The notes under the pieces are model-generated. The model was not told the origin of the DNA and did not search any database. It was given only the letters and a program-made list of their open reading frames with translations. From positions 1-64,000 of the forward strand of contig JBCCHV010000010.1 of assembly GCA_039028635.1 (NCBI GenBank): a DNA stretch of 64,000 nucleotides, read 5' to 3'. Both the position numbers and the translations under genes were made by a program. Of the stretch, positions 51,059 to 59,882 are shown piece after piece; the first letter of the stretch is position 1, and every line of letters starts with the position of its first letter. The DNA comes from Acidobacteriota bacterium (GTDB taxonomy: Bacteria > Acidobacteriota > Thermoanaerobaculia > Multivoradales > JBCCEF01).

Positions 51059-52474
51059 TCAGGGGCGGCGAACCAGGCGCTCGCCGAGCCAGCGGCCGAA
51101 GCTCAGGGCCGGCGTCAACATCATGCCACCACAGAAGGCCTTGCCGCAGGTGGCGGCCGCCCCGAGGGCTTCGCCGGCGGCATAGAGACCCGGGATGACA
51201 CCGCCGCCGGCGCGCCGAACGGCGAGACCCTCGTCGACGTCGAGGCCGGCGAAGGTGATCAAGGTGATGCCGTGGTTTTGCAGCGCGTAGAAGGGCGGCT
51301 TTATGAGAGCGGCCGGCAGGTGCCGGCGGCCGAAGGTCGGGTCGTCGCCAGTCGCGACGGCGCGGTTGTAGGACTCGACGGCGGCCACCAGGCCGGCGGC
51401 GTCGATGCCGGCCCGGGCGGCGAGCGCTTGCCACGTATCGCCGACAAAGACGCCGGGGCGCTCGGCGGCCGCCCGGCGCAGATCCCCGGCGGTCCAGCCG
51501 GCGACGATCTCCGGCGAGCTTGCGATACCGATCTCGTCGAAGACCTGGAAGAAGGTGAGGTCCGGCAGCGCCGCCAGGGCCGATTCCTTGGCGTGGATCG
51601 AGGGTTCGTCTTCGGCCACGAAGCGCTCGCCGGAACGGCCGACATAGATTTCCCACGGCGGCCGCTCGGAGGCCACCAGCCGCGGCCGGTCGTGCCACTG
51701 CACGCGGCCCGGATCGTCGATCGCGGGCAGGCCGCCGAAGGTCGGGATGTAGCAATCCTCACCGGTGACGGCGGCGTCGAGCCCGGCGGTGAGGACCAAG
51801 GCGTCGCCAGTCGACGAGAGCCGCGCTGCCGAGACCAGGGGTCGCCGGTGGAGCTCGGCGAAGCGCTGCGGCGAGGCGCCGAAGCCGCCGCAGGTGAGCA
51901 CGGTGGCCGCGGCGCGCACCTCCGCAGCGCCACCGGGCCCACGCAGGCGAGCGCCCACCACCGCCCCCGCCGCATCGGTGAGCAGCTCTTCGACCTCCGT
52001 CGCCAACCGCACCTCGACACCACCACGCCGCTCCTCGAGCTCGAGCAGCGGCGCCAACACCGCCAGGATGGAGCGCGCCTCGTCGTTTCCGTAGACGGTG
52101 CGGGCGACGTCGTAGGGCTCGTGGCCGTGGACGATGCGCGGGCAGTCGTCGGCGAAGTCGAAGCCGTGGTCGTCGAGCCAGTCGAGGGTTTCTGGCGCGA
52201 GGTCGACGGCACGCCGCACCAGATCGCGGCGGGCCCGGCCGCGGCTGATCCGCATCACCTCGGCGAAGTGAAGATCGGGGTGGTCTTCGATGCCGTGCTG
52301 ACGCTGACGCTGAGTCCCCGCCGCCGCCAGATGACCGGCCGAGAGGTGCAGCGTTCCGCCGACGACGTCGGTTTTTTCCACCAGCAGCACCCGGCCACCG
52401 GCGCCAGCCGCCGCCAGGGCGCAGGGCATGCCGGCGGTGCCGGCACCAACGATCAGCAGGTCGAAATCGGTAAT
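51059..52474 (-). CDS. FAD-dependent fumarate-reductase/ketosteroid-dehydrogenase-like oxidoreductase with probable ATT start
   Basis: 471 residues if translation begins at ATT (52472-52474). The dinucleotide-binding motif 'DFDLLIVGAGTAGMPCALAA' begins three codons after it, whereas the first ATG (52429) falls inside that motif, so an ATG start would delete the FAD-binding glycines. GAGGA lies six bases before the ATT and I find no in-frame ATG, GTG or TTG close upstream. 'GRVLLVEKTDVVGGTLHLSA', 'HVAYDVARTVYG'-like segments, 'ALQNHGITLITFAGLDVDE' and 'GLYAAGEALGAAATCGKAFC' fit the FrdA/KstD superfamily, which reduces or desaturates C-C bonds. The stop lies 84 bases before the operator of the next operon. 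Confidence 0.8.
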   Translation of the reverse strand: MTDFDLLIVGAGTAGMPCALAAAGAGGRVLLVEKTDVVGGTLHLSAGHLAAAGTQRQRQHGIEDHPDLHFAEVMRISRGRARRDLVRRAVDLAPETLDWLDDHGFDFADDCPRIVHGHEPYDVARTVYGNDEARSILAVLAPLLELEERRGGVEVRLATEVEELLTDAAGAVVGARLRGPGGAAEVRAAATVLTCGGFGASPQRFAELHRRPLVSAARLSSTGDALVLTAGLDAAVTGEDCYIPTFGGLPAIDDPGRVQWHDRPRLVASERPPWEIYVGRSGERFVAEDEPSIHAKESALAALPDLTFFQVFDEIGIASSPEIVAGWTAGDLRRAAAERPGVFVGDTWQALAARAGIDAAGLVAAVESYNRAVATGDDPTFGRRHLPAALIKPPFYALQNHGITLITFAGLDVDEGLAVRRAGGGVIPGLYAAGEALGAAATCGKAFCGGMMLTPALSFGRWLGERLVRRP

Positions 52475-52489
52475 GGTCGGTCCTCGCGC

Positions 52490-52905
52490 CTGCGAGCAGG
52501 TTGCTGAAAAAGCCGCGTGGCGGCTTATTCAGCACCTGCTGTTTATTTCAGGGGCGCCCGGCCAGGGGGGCTAAAAGGCGCCCCCCTCAGGCCTACGCGG
52601 CCCGGCTTCGCGCATGTCGCGCGCCTTCACCCCCGTCCTCGGCGCCCTCGGCGCCGCCTCGCCCGCTGGGCTCGGGGTCCCACGCGGGCCGGAAGTCCTC
52701 GAACCTGAACTTTTCCAGCGCTGCTAGTCATTTGTTTCGAGAGGGGCTGCGCGCCCCTGACTGCGCGTCCCGGGCTGAGCGCCCCTCTCCGGCCCAAGAA
52801 GCGGGGTTCTTGGGCCTCCTCTTCCGTCGCGGCGGCTGAGCCGCCGCCGGGCCCTCTCGGGCCCGGGAGCAGGCTGCCGACGACATTTTATGCAGCCTGC
52901 TAGGC
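52490..52905. repeat. Composite hairpin repeat, family B copy 2 (reverse orientation)
   Basis: Starts with a long near-perfect hairpin at 52496-52539 (GCAGGTTGCTGAA...TTCAGCACCTGC). It includes internal stems such as 'GGCCCAAGAAGC'/'TTCTTGGGCC', 'GGGCGCCCGGCC'-type blocks and 'GGCGGCTGAGCCGCC', and ends 'GCAGCCTGCTAG'. Read on the minus strand, the order of blocks (TAGCAGGCTGC, CCGGGCCCGAGAGGGCCCGG, GGCGCTCAGCCC, GAAACAAA, CTAGCAGCG) is the same as at 2054-2236, with extra sequence inserted. No gene is supported in this interval. Confidence 0.7.
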
Positions 52906-52918
52906 GCCGGATGTCGTC

Positions 52919-55180
52919 TCATGGGCCGCCTCCGACGGTGGCGTCCCAAGCGGTGGTGTCGCCGGACTCGAAGCCATCGGCGAAGGGCAGATCGTCGCTG
53001 CGAGTCACCAGGCAGGCCCAGTCATTCGCCGCGGTGTGTGGCGCGCTGCCCAGGTCGACCACCGCGCCACCGGTCACCTCGGCGACGGAGCCGATCTGAA
53101 GGGCGCCGCCGAGGCGTGGATCGAACCAGCGCACGGTGAAGGTGTCGGAGGCCGAGACCGCGGTGAGATCGAGGGACAGGGGACCGCCGGCGCGATCGTG
53201 GTAGAGGGCGTAGACCTCGCCTTCGAGGGCGAGGGCATAGGCCTCGCCGGAAGCGCTCGACGACACCAGCGAGCGGTCCGGGGTCATCTGCAGCAAGGGC
53301 AGATCACCCAGGAAAGCCAGCAGGTGGCCGGTCCAGGTGAGCGCCGCGTCGAGGGCCGCGAAGTCGTCGATCGCCTGATCGAAGCTGTGCCCGCCGCCGT
53401 CCTGCTGCACGTACCACTCGAAGCCGCCGCCACCGCCGAGAAAAAGCGGCCAGAGCTTGTCGCGACGGCCATGCGGGTAGCCGGCGGCCTGGTCGGTGAC
53501 GTCGTTCTCGATCTTCTGCGGCTCGTCGAAGCTCACCATCCAGGGCGCCCCGGCGGCGGCCGAGCGCTGACGCCAGTCGGCGGCGAGATCGAACATGGCG
53601 CGCCGCGAGGTGTTGCCCTGGAAGGAGGTCAGGTCGAAGTCGCCGTTGCCCAGCAGCGGCGCGTAGAAACCTTCGTACTGGTTGCCGTGGGTGTGGGTGG
53701 TCACCGGATGATCGTAAGGGTCGATGGCCTTGAGGTAGGCGGCGAACTCCTCGCGCTTGGCGGTGCCGTAGTCGTTTTCCTCACCAAGGTTCCACTCCAG
53801 GCCGTTGTGGTGACCGAAGCGGGCGTTCAGCATGCGGTAGTAGAGCTTACGCTCCGGACCCAAGTCGCCGCCGTCGTGGTAGTTCTCGTTGCCGCTCTCG
53901 GTCTCGGCGAGCACGAAGTGGAGGAAGATGCCGCGGCTCTGAGCATGGCCGAAGGCGATCTCCCACTGCGCCAGCTTCGACAGGTCGTAGCGTGTCTTGG
54001 CGGCTCCGGAGATGGTGGGAAAGGTGTCGTTGGCGTCGCCGAAGAGATTCATCGGCAGGAAGTAGACGACGTTGGCGCCGCGGTCGGCGATGTAGTTGAG
54101 GGCACCGATCAGGGCACGACCGGCGCCGCCGTTCCAGTCCGGATCTCCGGGCCGCCAGTCGCCGAGGTGGGCATCGAAGTCGTGACCGGCGCTGGGCGTG
54201 TTGTCGAAGCCGGTGTAGCCGAGCAGGTTCTCGGGAATGTTGGGGCCGCCTTTGAGCCACACCCTGCCCTGGGAATCGGTCAGGTAGTGGTGACCGCGAT
54301 TCTTGATCAGGCCGCGATTCGGAGCCTTGAGGTCCGGCGCGACGGCGGTCGACTCGCTGACCGTGAAGCTACCGGAGGTGCCGTCGTAGGGCATCACCGC
54401 CGCGCCGGCGGTGTCGGCGAGATCGACCGCCACTTCCGCCCCCTGTCGCAGCGAGACCTCATAGAGCCAGGTTCCGACCATGTCCGGCGCCAGGTGGGCC
54501 AGCCAGCGGTTGCCGACAGCGCCGCCGACGCCATCGCCCGCGAAGTAGCCGGGTACGTTGAACAGGCGGCCGTCCGGTGCGGTGAGCTCGACCTGCAGGC
54601 GGTAGTCGAGGAACGGGTTCGGGCTCGAGGTTTCGCTGGCGCCGGGGCCGGCGAGGGAGAGGGTGACGCGGTGCCAGCGGCGCATGGCGGTCGGTGCGCC
54701 CGCCTCGCCGCCGAAGACCTCGACGGAGCCGTCACCGTCCGGAGGCAACGGACCATCGATGATCGAGAAGTCGATCACCCGCTCGACTCCCGCGGTTCCG
54801 GCGCCATTGCTCTGCGAGAAGCTCTGCGCCGTCAGGCGAAAATCCCCGGGGATCGCGGTCCAGGCGTTGAAATCGCCGCCCGAATCGCCGAAGAGGGCAT
54901 AGGGGGCGACGTTCTCGGTGCGGTTCTCGCCCGCGACCCCGGTGAGGGAGAACACCACGCTGCCGACCGCGCCGTCGACCCGGGCTTCGATGTTGAGCTG
55001 GTCGGTGGGTAGCAGAATCAGGTCGAGGGTGGCACCGTCTTCGAGAGGGTCGAAGGCGGCGATGGCCTGGTCGTTGGTGGCGTCGATGAGGACGAATTCG
55101 GTGACGTCGGCGGCTTGGGCCGCGGGCGCCAGCAGTAGGACTAGGGTGAGGAAGGGCAAGGCGGTGCGTTCTCGAAGCAT
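52919..55180 (-). CDS. Secreted glycoside-hydrolase-like protein (DUF5060/DUF4038 type)
   Basis: 753 residues from the ATG at 55180 (GGAGGATC upstream), where a signal peptide begins. A DUF5060-like beta domain (~130-260), then a TIM-barrel region ~265-600 with 'RGHHYLTDSQGRVWLKGGPN', 'ALNYIADRGANVVYFLPMNL', 'EWNLGEENDYG' (candidate acid/base Glu) and 'PWMVSFDEPQKI' (candidate nucleophile Glu), as in apiosidase-like DUF4038 enzymes. The C-terminus 'FADGFESGDTTAWDATVGGG' is a short tail common on secreted proteins of some acidobacterial genomes. It probably acts outside the cell on a plant or algal glycan. Confidence 0.78.
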   Translation of the reverse strand: MLRERTALPFLTLVLLLAPAAQAADVTEFVLIDATNDQAIAAFDPLEDGATLDLILLPTDQLNIEARVDGAVGSVVFSLTGVAGENRTENVAPYALFGDSGGDFNAWTAIPGDFRLTAQSFSQSNGAGTAGVERVIDFSIIDGPLPPDGDGSVEVFGGEAGAPTAMRRWHRVTLSLAGPGASETSSPNPFLDYRLQVELTAPDGRLFNVPGYFAGDGVGGAVGNRWLAHLAPDMVGTWLYEVSLRQGAEVAVDLADTAGAAVMPYDGTSGSFTVSESTAVAPDLKAPNRGLIKNRGHHYLTDSQGRVWLKGGPNIPENLLGYTGFDNTPSAGHDFDAHLGDWRPGDPDWNGGAGRALIGALNYIADRGANVVYFLPMNLFGDANDTFPTISGAAKTRYDLSKLAQWEIAFGHAQSRGIFLHFVLAETESGNENYHDGGDLGPERKLYYRMLNARFGHHNGLEWNLGEENDYGTAKREEFAAYLKAIDPYDHPVTTHTHGNQYEGFYAPLLGNGDFDLTSFQGNTSRRAMFDLAADWRQRSAAAGAPWMVSFDEPQKIENDVTDQAAGYPHGRRDKLWPLFLGGGGGFEWYVQQDGGGHSFDQAIDDFAALDAALTWTGHLLAFLGDLPLLQMTPDRSLVSSSASGEAYALALEGEVYALYHDRAGGPLSLDLTAVSASDTFTVRWFDPRLGGALQIGSVAEVTGGAVVDLGSAPHTAANDWACLVTRSDDLPFADGFESGDTTAWDATVGGGP

Positions 55181-55239
55181 GCGGGAGATCCTCCAAAGCC
55201 GGTTGAGGTTGGCCCGGTCTGCGGTCGAGAACTTAACAT

Positions 55240-55262
55240 GCAGGATCATCTATGGATCCTGC
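55240..55262. promoter_or_regulatory. Eight-base hairpin before the glycosidase gene
   Basis: GCAGGATC (55240-55247) and GATCCTGC (55255-55262) with a seven-base loop, 60 bases before the start codon. Could be an operator or a 5' leader structure; no T run follows. Confidence 0.4.
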
Positions 55263-55369
55263 GGCTGGGAGAGGTTGGAAGGCTCGTGGATTCGCTGAGG
55301 TGCCGAGAGCGATTCATCCGCCGTGGCTTCGGGGTCTCGCGGCTTCGCGGAGGCTCCGCGTGAACCAGT

Positions 55370-55500
55370 CTCGGACTCCCGGTCGGCCTGTTCCGGGCGG
55401 AGGCATAACTCGCTTCGCTCAAACAGATGCCTCCGCTTTTCCTCCACAGGCCTGAGGCTCGGACTCTCAGGGCCCTTGCCCGCGAAGCCCAGGCGACACC
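55370..55500 (+). repeat. Palindromic repeat A, copy 8
   Basis: Arms GCGGAGGCAT (55397-55406) and ATGCCTCCGC (55427-55436) pair perfectly. The loop differs from copy 5 by one or two bases. Confidence 0.85.
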
Positions 55501-55570
55501 GCGAGACCCCGAAGCCACGGCTACCGTCCATCCCTTTCCTGGATCGGCTTCCGGAGGTAGAGAACGACGG

Positions 55571-55660
55571 ATGCCTCCGCAGGCCTGAGGCTCGGACTCT
55601 CAGGGCCCCTGTCCGCGAAGCCCAGGATGCGCCGCGAGACCCCGAAACCACCGCTACCGT
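55571..55660 (+). repeat. Palindromic repeat A, copy 9 (left arm lost)
   Basis: Right arm ATGCCTCCGC (55571-55580) and right flank retained; the flank duplicates that of copy 8. Confidence 0.75.
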
Positions 55661-55849
55661 TTCCCCACATATCCAGCAGTTGGGGAATCCGAACCGCGCT
55701 CTTGAACACGTTTCTGAGATCGGCCCCGAAGATGAGCATTTTGAGGTTAGAGAAACATGCTCGAGCTCCGTTGAGGGCAAAGGAAGCGGTCCGACCGTTG
55801 GTGTGACGGCGCGGCACGAAGCCTGAGCCTGCAGGCAAAGATCTCTTCA

Positions 55850-55935
55850 GTCCGAGACTCGGCTCGTGGAGGATCAGCGGAGGCATCTGTTTGAGCCGAA
55901 GGCGAGTTGTGCCTCCGCCCGGAACGGGCCGACGC
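55850..55935 (-). repeat. Palindromic repeat A, copy 10 (reverse orientation)
   Basis: Arms GCGGAGGCAT (55877-55886) and TGCCTCCGC (55910-55918) with the left flank 'CTCGTGGAGGATCAGCG' typical of reverse copies. Confidence 0.8.
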
Positions 55936-55951
55936 GTAGGCTGACAGAGGA

Positions 55952-56899
55952 TCATGCGGGCGTTTCGGCTTCGTGCCGCGCCGTTGCACCAACGGCTTCT
56001 CTGCCGCCCCGGACCTCCACCAGCTCGACCATTTCACCCGCGGCTCCTTGCAAAACCAGCGAACGGCGCCCGCCAAACGGCGGTTCAGGACGTTGAAGAA
56101 TGGGGCCTGCAGGGACGACGGGCAGGGAACCGAGAGACTCGACAGCGAGGGAGATACAGGCGATGCCGCCGGGAAGGAGGCCTTGGGGGGTGGGCCGCGG
56201 CTCGGTTTCGGCCGGGTACTGATCGACCTCGACATTGACGCGCCGACCGTGATGAACCATCGCCAGCTCATGGGTGCGATCGGCCGGGAAGCCGAAGGCC
56301 TGATTGATCATCGTGTAGGCGATGGGAACCGCGTCGCCGGTGGCGAAGCCGAGGCGGCGGTAGAAGGCGAGGGACTCTTCGAGGTTCGGGCTCGCCAGGA
56401 CAGCGATGAAGAGATGATCGACGGGTGAGGCGGCGCGCGGTAGATCGAAGTCTTCGAGATCGCCGCGCACTTCGTTGAGGTAGAGCACTTCGCCATCGGG
56501 ACCGGCCACCTGGAAGGGGTAGAAACGGTCGGTCAAGGCGAGCTCTTTGGGCGGCCCCAAGACTCGGAAGGGGCTGTCGGCGAGATGGGCGGCGAGGGCG
56601 TCGGCGTCTTGCACCGTGATCTCGAGGGCGGCCCAGCCGTAGCTGCGCAGGGTGCGGTACTGGGCGGCCGACTCGGGGACCTCGACCAGGCGAATCGGCA
56701 CCGGACGACCGCTCGAGGGCCACAGGTCGACGCAGCGCCGGCCCGCTGTTGCCGGCGCCCTCCAGGCGACGGCCAGATCGCTCTCGATGGTCCCGATCTC
56801 ACCGACTTCGAGACCCAGCCACTCGCCGTAGACCCGAGCGGAATGCTCGAGGTCCGACACCACGACGGTGGAAGCGAGGATTTCGCCGACGGCGTTCAT
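55952..56899 (-). CDS. Two-module VOC protein, cytoplasmic
   Basis: 315 residues, start overlapping the PQQ-propeller gene stop (ATGA). Two VOC halves: ~5-135 ('STVVVSDLEHSARVYGEWLG') and ~160-295 ('VDHLFIAVLASPNLEESLAF', 'YRRLGFATGD'). No signal peptide, unlike the VOC protein two genes upstream. The C-terminal ~15 residues look unstructured. Last gene of the operon entering from the right edge, so it probably acts on the cytoplasmic form of that pathway's substrate. Confidence 0.8.
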   Translation of the reverse strand: MNAVGEILASTVVVSDLEHSARVYGEWLGLEVGEIGTIESDLAVAWRAPATAGRRCVDLWPSSGRPVPIRLVEVPESAAQYRTLRSYGWAALEITVQDADALAAHLADSPFRVLGPPKELALTDRFYPFQVAGPDGEVLYLNEVRGDLEDFDLPRAASPVDHLFIAVLASPNLEESLAFYRRLGFATGDAVPIAYTMINQAFGFPADRTHELAMVHHGRRVNVEVDQYPAETEPRPTPQGLLPGGIACISLAVESLGSLPVVPAGPILQRPEPPFGGRRSLVLQGAAGEMVELVEVRGGREAVGATARHEAETPA

Positions 56900-58809
56900 T
56901 GCGGCGCCTTCTTGTTGATGACGGTGACGGTCTCCACCTCGAACAGCCGATAGAGAGAAGAAAACTCCTCTTCGATGCGATGGGGAAGCCGCAGCCCCGC
57001 AACCCGGCGGTAGTCGGAGTAGCGGGTCACCAGGTCCCAGGCACGGTCGTAGGCCCAGGTATGTGACGAGCGCTGGCGCGGCAGGGCGGTTTCCGGATCG
57101 AGGCGCCAGCGCTCGCGAGTACCGCCGGGCAGGGTGACCTCGACCTCGATGAGCTCGCCCTCGGCAGCTTCCACTCGCCCGCGAGACGCGATCGGCCAGC
57201 CAGCGAGGTGTGCTGCCGCCGGTGCCGGAAGAAAGACCGCATCGGCCGCTAGCAGGGCGGCGCGCTCGGCCCCCAGCGGCGCCCCTCCGGTTCGGGCGAT
57301 CTCGCCATCGTAGGTCTCGAGAGTCGTTTCACCGCCGAGGGTCACCATGCGGCGCAGAATATCCGGCCGCTGGTGCACGATCTCGAAGCTTCCGATCTCG
57401 CTGTTGAAGGCATAGCGTCCGGCGAGGCTCAAGGACTTCACGATGCGCAGTCGCTCGGCGCCGCCCAAGGCCTCCACCAGGCGGTCGAGAAGGGCCGGGA
57501 GATCGAGCTCGGCAGGCTCCTCGGACCGGGGCCGCTTTTCGATCGCCAGGGCGCGGGGCTTGGGAGTAGAGGGATCGACGGCCACGAGGCGACGCAGGTC
57601 GAGGGCGACCAGCTCATGGTGGTTGCGCAGGTAGAGGCGGCCGTCGGAGTAGCTGGGGGCGGTCCAGGTCTTGCCGTCGAGGACCTGGAAACGCCCGAGG
57701 ATCCGGCCGGCCTCGAGGCCGGCCTTCATCTGCAGCAGCTCGCCGCGGTCGCTGAGCACCAGCAGATGATCACCGACGGCGATCAGGGAGCCCTTGCCGA
57801 GCCCGCGCAGGCGCCAGGCGATCGAACCCGAAGACCCTTCGACAGCCGCCAGGGTGGCGTTGTGAAAACCGTAGAGATCGCCGCCCACCGCCACCGCCGA
57901 GCTCAAGTGGTTGACAAAGAAACGGCTCTCCCAGAGCACCTTGGGCGGTCCCGCCGGCGACAGGCCCAGCAGCGCGCTGCCGCCATCGGCCCGATGGGCG
58001 ACGAACAGCCGATTCGGCGCCAGAGCCAAGGGCATGGCGATCGGCAGGTCGATCGGCGAGCCGCCGGAGAAGGTCCAGCTCCAGAGCTCCTCGCCTCGAT
58101 CAGAAATCGCCTGCACCCGGTCGCGCAACAGAAAAGCCAGATCGCCGTCGCCCAGCACCAACGGCGAGGAGTAACCCACGGCCCCTTCGCCGGCCGACCA
58201 AACCGGCGCGCCGGTGGCGGCGTCGAAGGCCATCAGGTGGCCAGCACCCAGCCCAGCTTCACCCAACGCGGCTTCGACGATCACGCGGCCGTTCGAGACC
58301 AACGGCGACGGGCTGTAGCCGAAGCGCGGAGCCTTCGAAGCGACCAGCTCACGACGCCAGCGCTCGCGACCGTCCTCCGCCGCGACGGCGACCAGCGTTC
58401 CTCCGGATCCGATCGCGAACACCGTGTCCCCGGCCACCGCCGGCGTCGAGCGCGGCCCGTCGCCCCAGGTCTCCTCGAAGAGAGGCCCGACCTCCCGTCG
58501 CCACAGCTCGCGACCGGTGGCGCCCTCGAAGCGCGCCAGGACTTCCTTGCCCTCGGCGCCGAAAAGGGTGAAGAGACCGTCGCCGACGACCGTCACCGCC
58601 GAGAATCCAGGTCCGAGAGGGACGCGCCAGAGCTCCTGCGGGCGACCGTCATCCCAAGCCGGCAGGGCGGCTTCCGCATCTCCAAGATTCACCGCACCCG
58701 ATCGATCGGGGCCGCGGAGCTGCGGCCAGTCGCCGGCCGCCGGCGACCAGGCAAAGGCGAGGCCGACTGCAGCGAGGCTGCACGATCTGAGCCCCGTGGC
58801 GAGGCTCAC
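56896..58809 (-). CDS. Exported PQQ-like beta-propeller protein with C-terminal lipoprotein-carrier-like domain
   Basis: 637 residues from a GTG overlapping the VOC gene stop (GTGA). Signal peptide ~1-25 ('AFAWSPAAGDW'). The segment ~26-440 has the Trp-docking repeats of PQQ-type propellers ('WPQLRGPDRSGAV', 'ARFEGATGRELWRREV', 'VAAEDGRERWRRELV', 'AFDAATGAPVWSAGEG'), but the PQQ ligands of true alcohol dehydrogenases were not identified, so a scaffold role is equally possible. Residues ~450-635 ('LLDRLVEALGGAERLRIVKS') are a LolA-like fold as in the giant VOC protein at 40286. Periplasmic. Confidence 0.8.
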   Translation of the reverse strand: MSLATGLRSCSLAAVGLAFAWSPAAGDWPQLRGPDRSGAVNLGDAEAALPAWDDGRPQELWRVPLGPGFSAVTVVGDGLFTLFGAEGKEVLARFEGATGRELWRREVGPLFEETWGDGPRSTPAVAGDTVFAIGSGGTLVAVAAEDGRERWRRELVASKAPRFGYSPSPLVSNGRVIVEAALGEAGLGAGHLMAFDAATGAPVWSAGEGAVGYSSPLVLGDGDLAFLLRDRVQAISDRGEELWSWTFSGGSPIDLPIAMPLALAPNRLFVAHRADGGSALLGLSPAGPPKVLWESRFFVNHLSSAVAVGGDLYGFHNATLAAVEGSSGSIAWRLRGLGKGSLIAVGDHLLVLSDRGELLQMKAGLEAGRILGRFQVLDGKTWTAPSYSDGRLYLRNHHELVALDLRRLVAVDPSTPKPRALAIEKRPRSEEPAELDLPALLDRLVEALGGAERLRIVKSLSLAGRYAFNSEIGSFEIVHQRPDILRRMVTLGGETTLETYDGEIARTGGAPLGAERAALLAADAVFLPAPAAAHLAGWPIASRGRVEAAEGELIEVEVTLPGGTRERWRLDPETALPRQRSSHTWAYDRAWDLVTRYSDYRRVAGLRLPHRIEEEFSSLYRLFEVETVTVINKKAPQ

Positions 58810-59882
58810 GGCAGCGGTTCGTAGAGCTCGATCCAGGCACCCTCGGGAGAGCGCACGGCGGTCAGCCGGACCTGGCCGAGGGGCTCGATCGTCACCGTGC
58901 GCGGCGCAGCGACCGGCTGGATGCCGTGTTCCGCCAGGCGAGCCAGGTAGGCGTCGAGGCGACGGACCGGAAAACGCATCGAGTGGATGCCGAGGTTGGG
59001 CGCCTGGGACCGGGCCGAGTAATCGCTACCCACCGCCCCTTCGAAGGCCAGAATCTCGACCGAGCCGTCGTTGTCGCCGGCCGGGCTGAGGATGGCGACC
59101 CGGCGCGGGATTTCGGTGGCGAGGTTGTGCGGCAGGCCGAGAACGTTGGGCCCCGGCTGTTTGCTGGCGCCGTGATGCTCGAGGTAGATCTCGAAACCGA
59201 GGGCTTCGCGGTAGAAGGCCAGGGCGGTGTCGAAGTCACGCACGATCTGGGTGGCGTTGAACACCCGGCTCAGGCGCTCGAGATGGGGCCAGCCTTCGAG
59301 CGTTGGCGCCACCCGCTCGATCATCGCCACGACGATGCCGTCGGGACCGCGGGCGAGCACCTCGCGCACGGTGAAAGGCCCGAAGGTGAACTCCACCGGC
59401 TCGGACATGGCGTCCCAGCCAAAGCGCTGCAGCCGTTCGAGCGACGCGGTGACGTCGATGGCCCGAACGTTGAAGTCGAAGATGCCACCGGTGTCCCAGC
59501 TCTGCTGGCCGGGACGCATCAACCGACGCGGACCGTCCCGCAAGTCTGCCGGCGCCGTCAGCTCGACGAGGCGCAGGAAGCCGCGGTCGGTGCCGGGGTT
59601 GCCGAGCACCGTCTCCTCGCCCCGAGTGCCCGCGGGCAAACCCCAGAGGGCGACCACCTCCGGCGCCAGAGCACCGCGAGCCACTTCCTTCCAGCCGGCG
59701 ACCTCGCGCCAGGCGGCGGCGACCCGCTCGCGGTCGTGGACCACGATCACCAGCTCGTGAAAACCACCCATGCCGAACTCTTCGGCGACGGAGCTGGCTT
59801 TCTCCTCGGCGGACGCTGGACCGGACACCACCAGGCCGACCCACAAGGCCGCCGCCAGGACGGCCTTCCCGGGGCGGATCAT
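58806..59882 (-). CDS. Exported two-module VOC protein
   Basis: 358 residues from an ATG overlapping the CpcT-like gene stop (ATGA). Signal peptide ~1-25 ending 'SGPASA'. VOC halves at ~40-165 ('FHELVIVVHDRERVAAAWRE') and ~210-350 ('ATQIVRDFDTALAFYREALG', 'HSMRFPVRRLDAYLARLAEH'). Periplasmic VOC proteins are uncommon, and this one is flanked by a CpcT-like protein and a PQQ-like protein that are also exported, suggesting a periplasmic reaction chain. Confidence 0.82.
   Translation of the reverse strand: MIRPGKAVLAAALWVGLVVSGPASAEEKASSVAEEFGMGGFHELVIVVHDRERVAAAWREVAGWKEVARGALAPEVVALWGLPAGTRGEETVLGNPGTDRGFLRLVELTAPADLRDGPRRLMRPGQQSWDTGGIFDFNVRAIDVTASLERLQRFGWDAMSEPVEFTFGPFTVREVLARGPDGIVVAMIERVAPTLEGWPHLERLSRVFNATQIVRDFDTALAFYREALGFEIYLEHHGASKQPGPNVLGLPHNLATEIPRRVAILSPAGDNDGSVEILAFEGAVGSDYSARSQAPNLGIHSMRFPVRRLDAYLARLAEHGIQPVAAPRTVTIEPLGQVRLTAVRSPEGAWIELYEPLP

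Larger units (their letters stand above)
55181..55951. other. Repeat-rich spacer upstream of the glycosidase gene
   Basis: No gene supported. It holds the hairpin at 55240-55262, repeat A copies 8 to 10 and a ~75-base direct duplication (about 55455-55530 and 55581-55660) with 'GAGGCTCGGACTCTCAGGGC'. The stretch 55661-55850 between copies shows no recognisable content. Confidence 0.65.

Noticed and set aside
53036-55012. 658-codon open frame opposite the glycosidase gene
   Set aside because: Composition is a Val/Glu/Gly/His-rich shadow with no recognisable motif; the minus-strand protein has signal peptide, catalytic-region motifs and tail.
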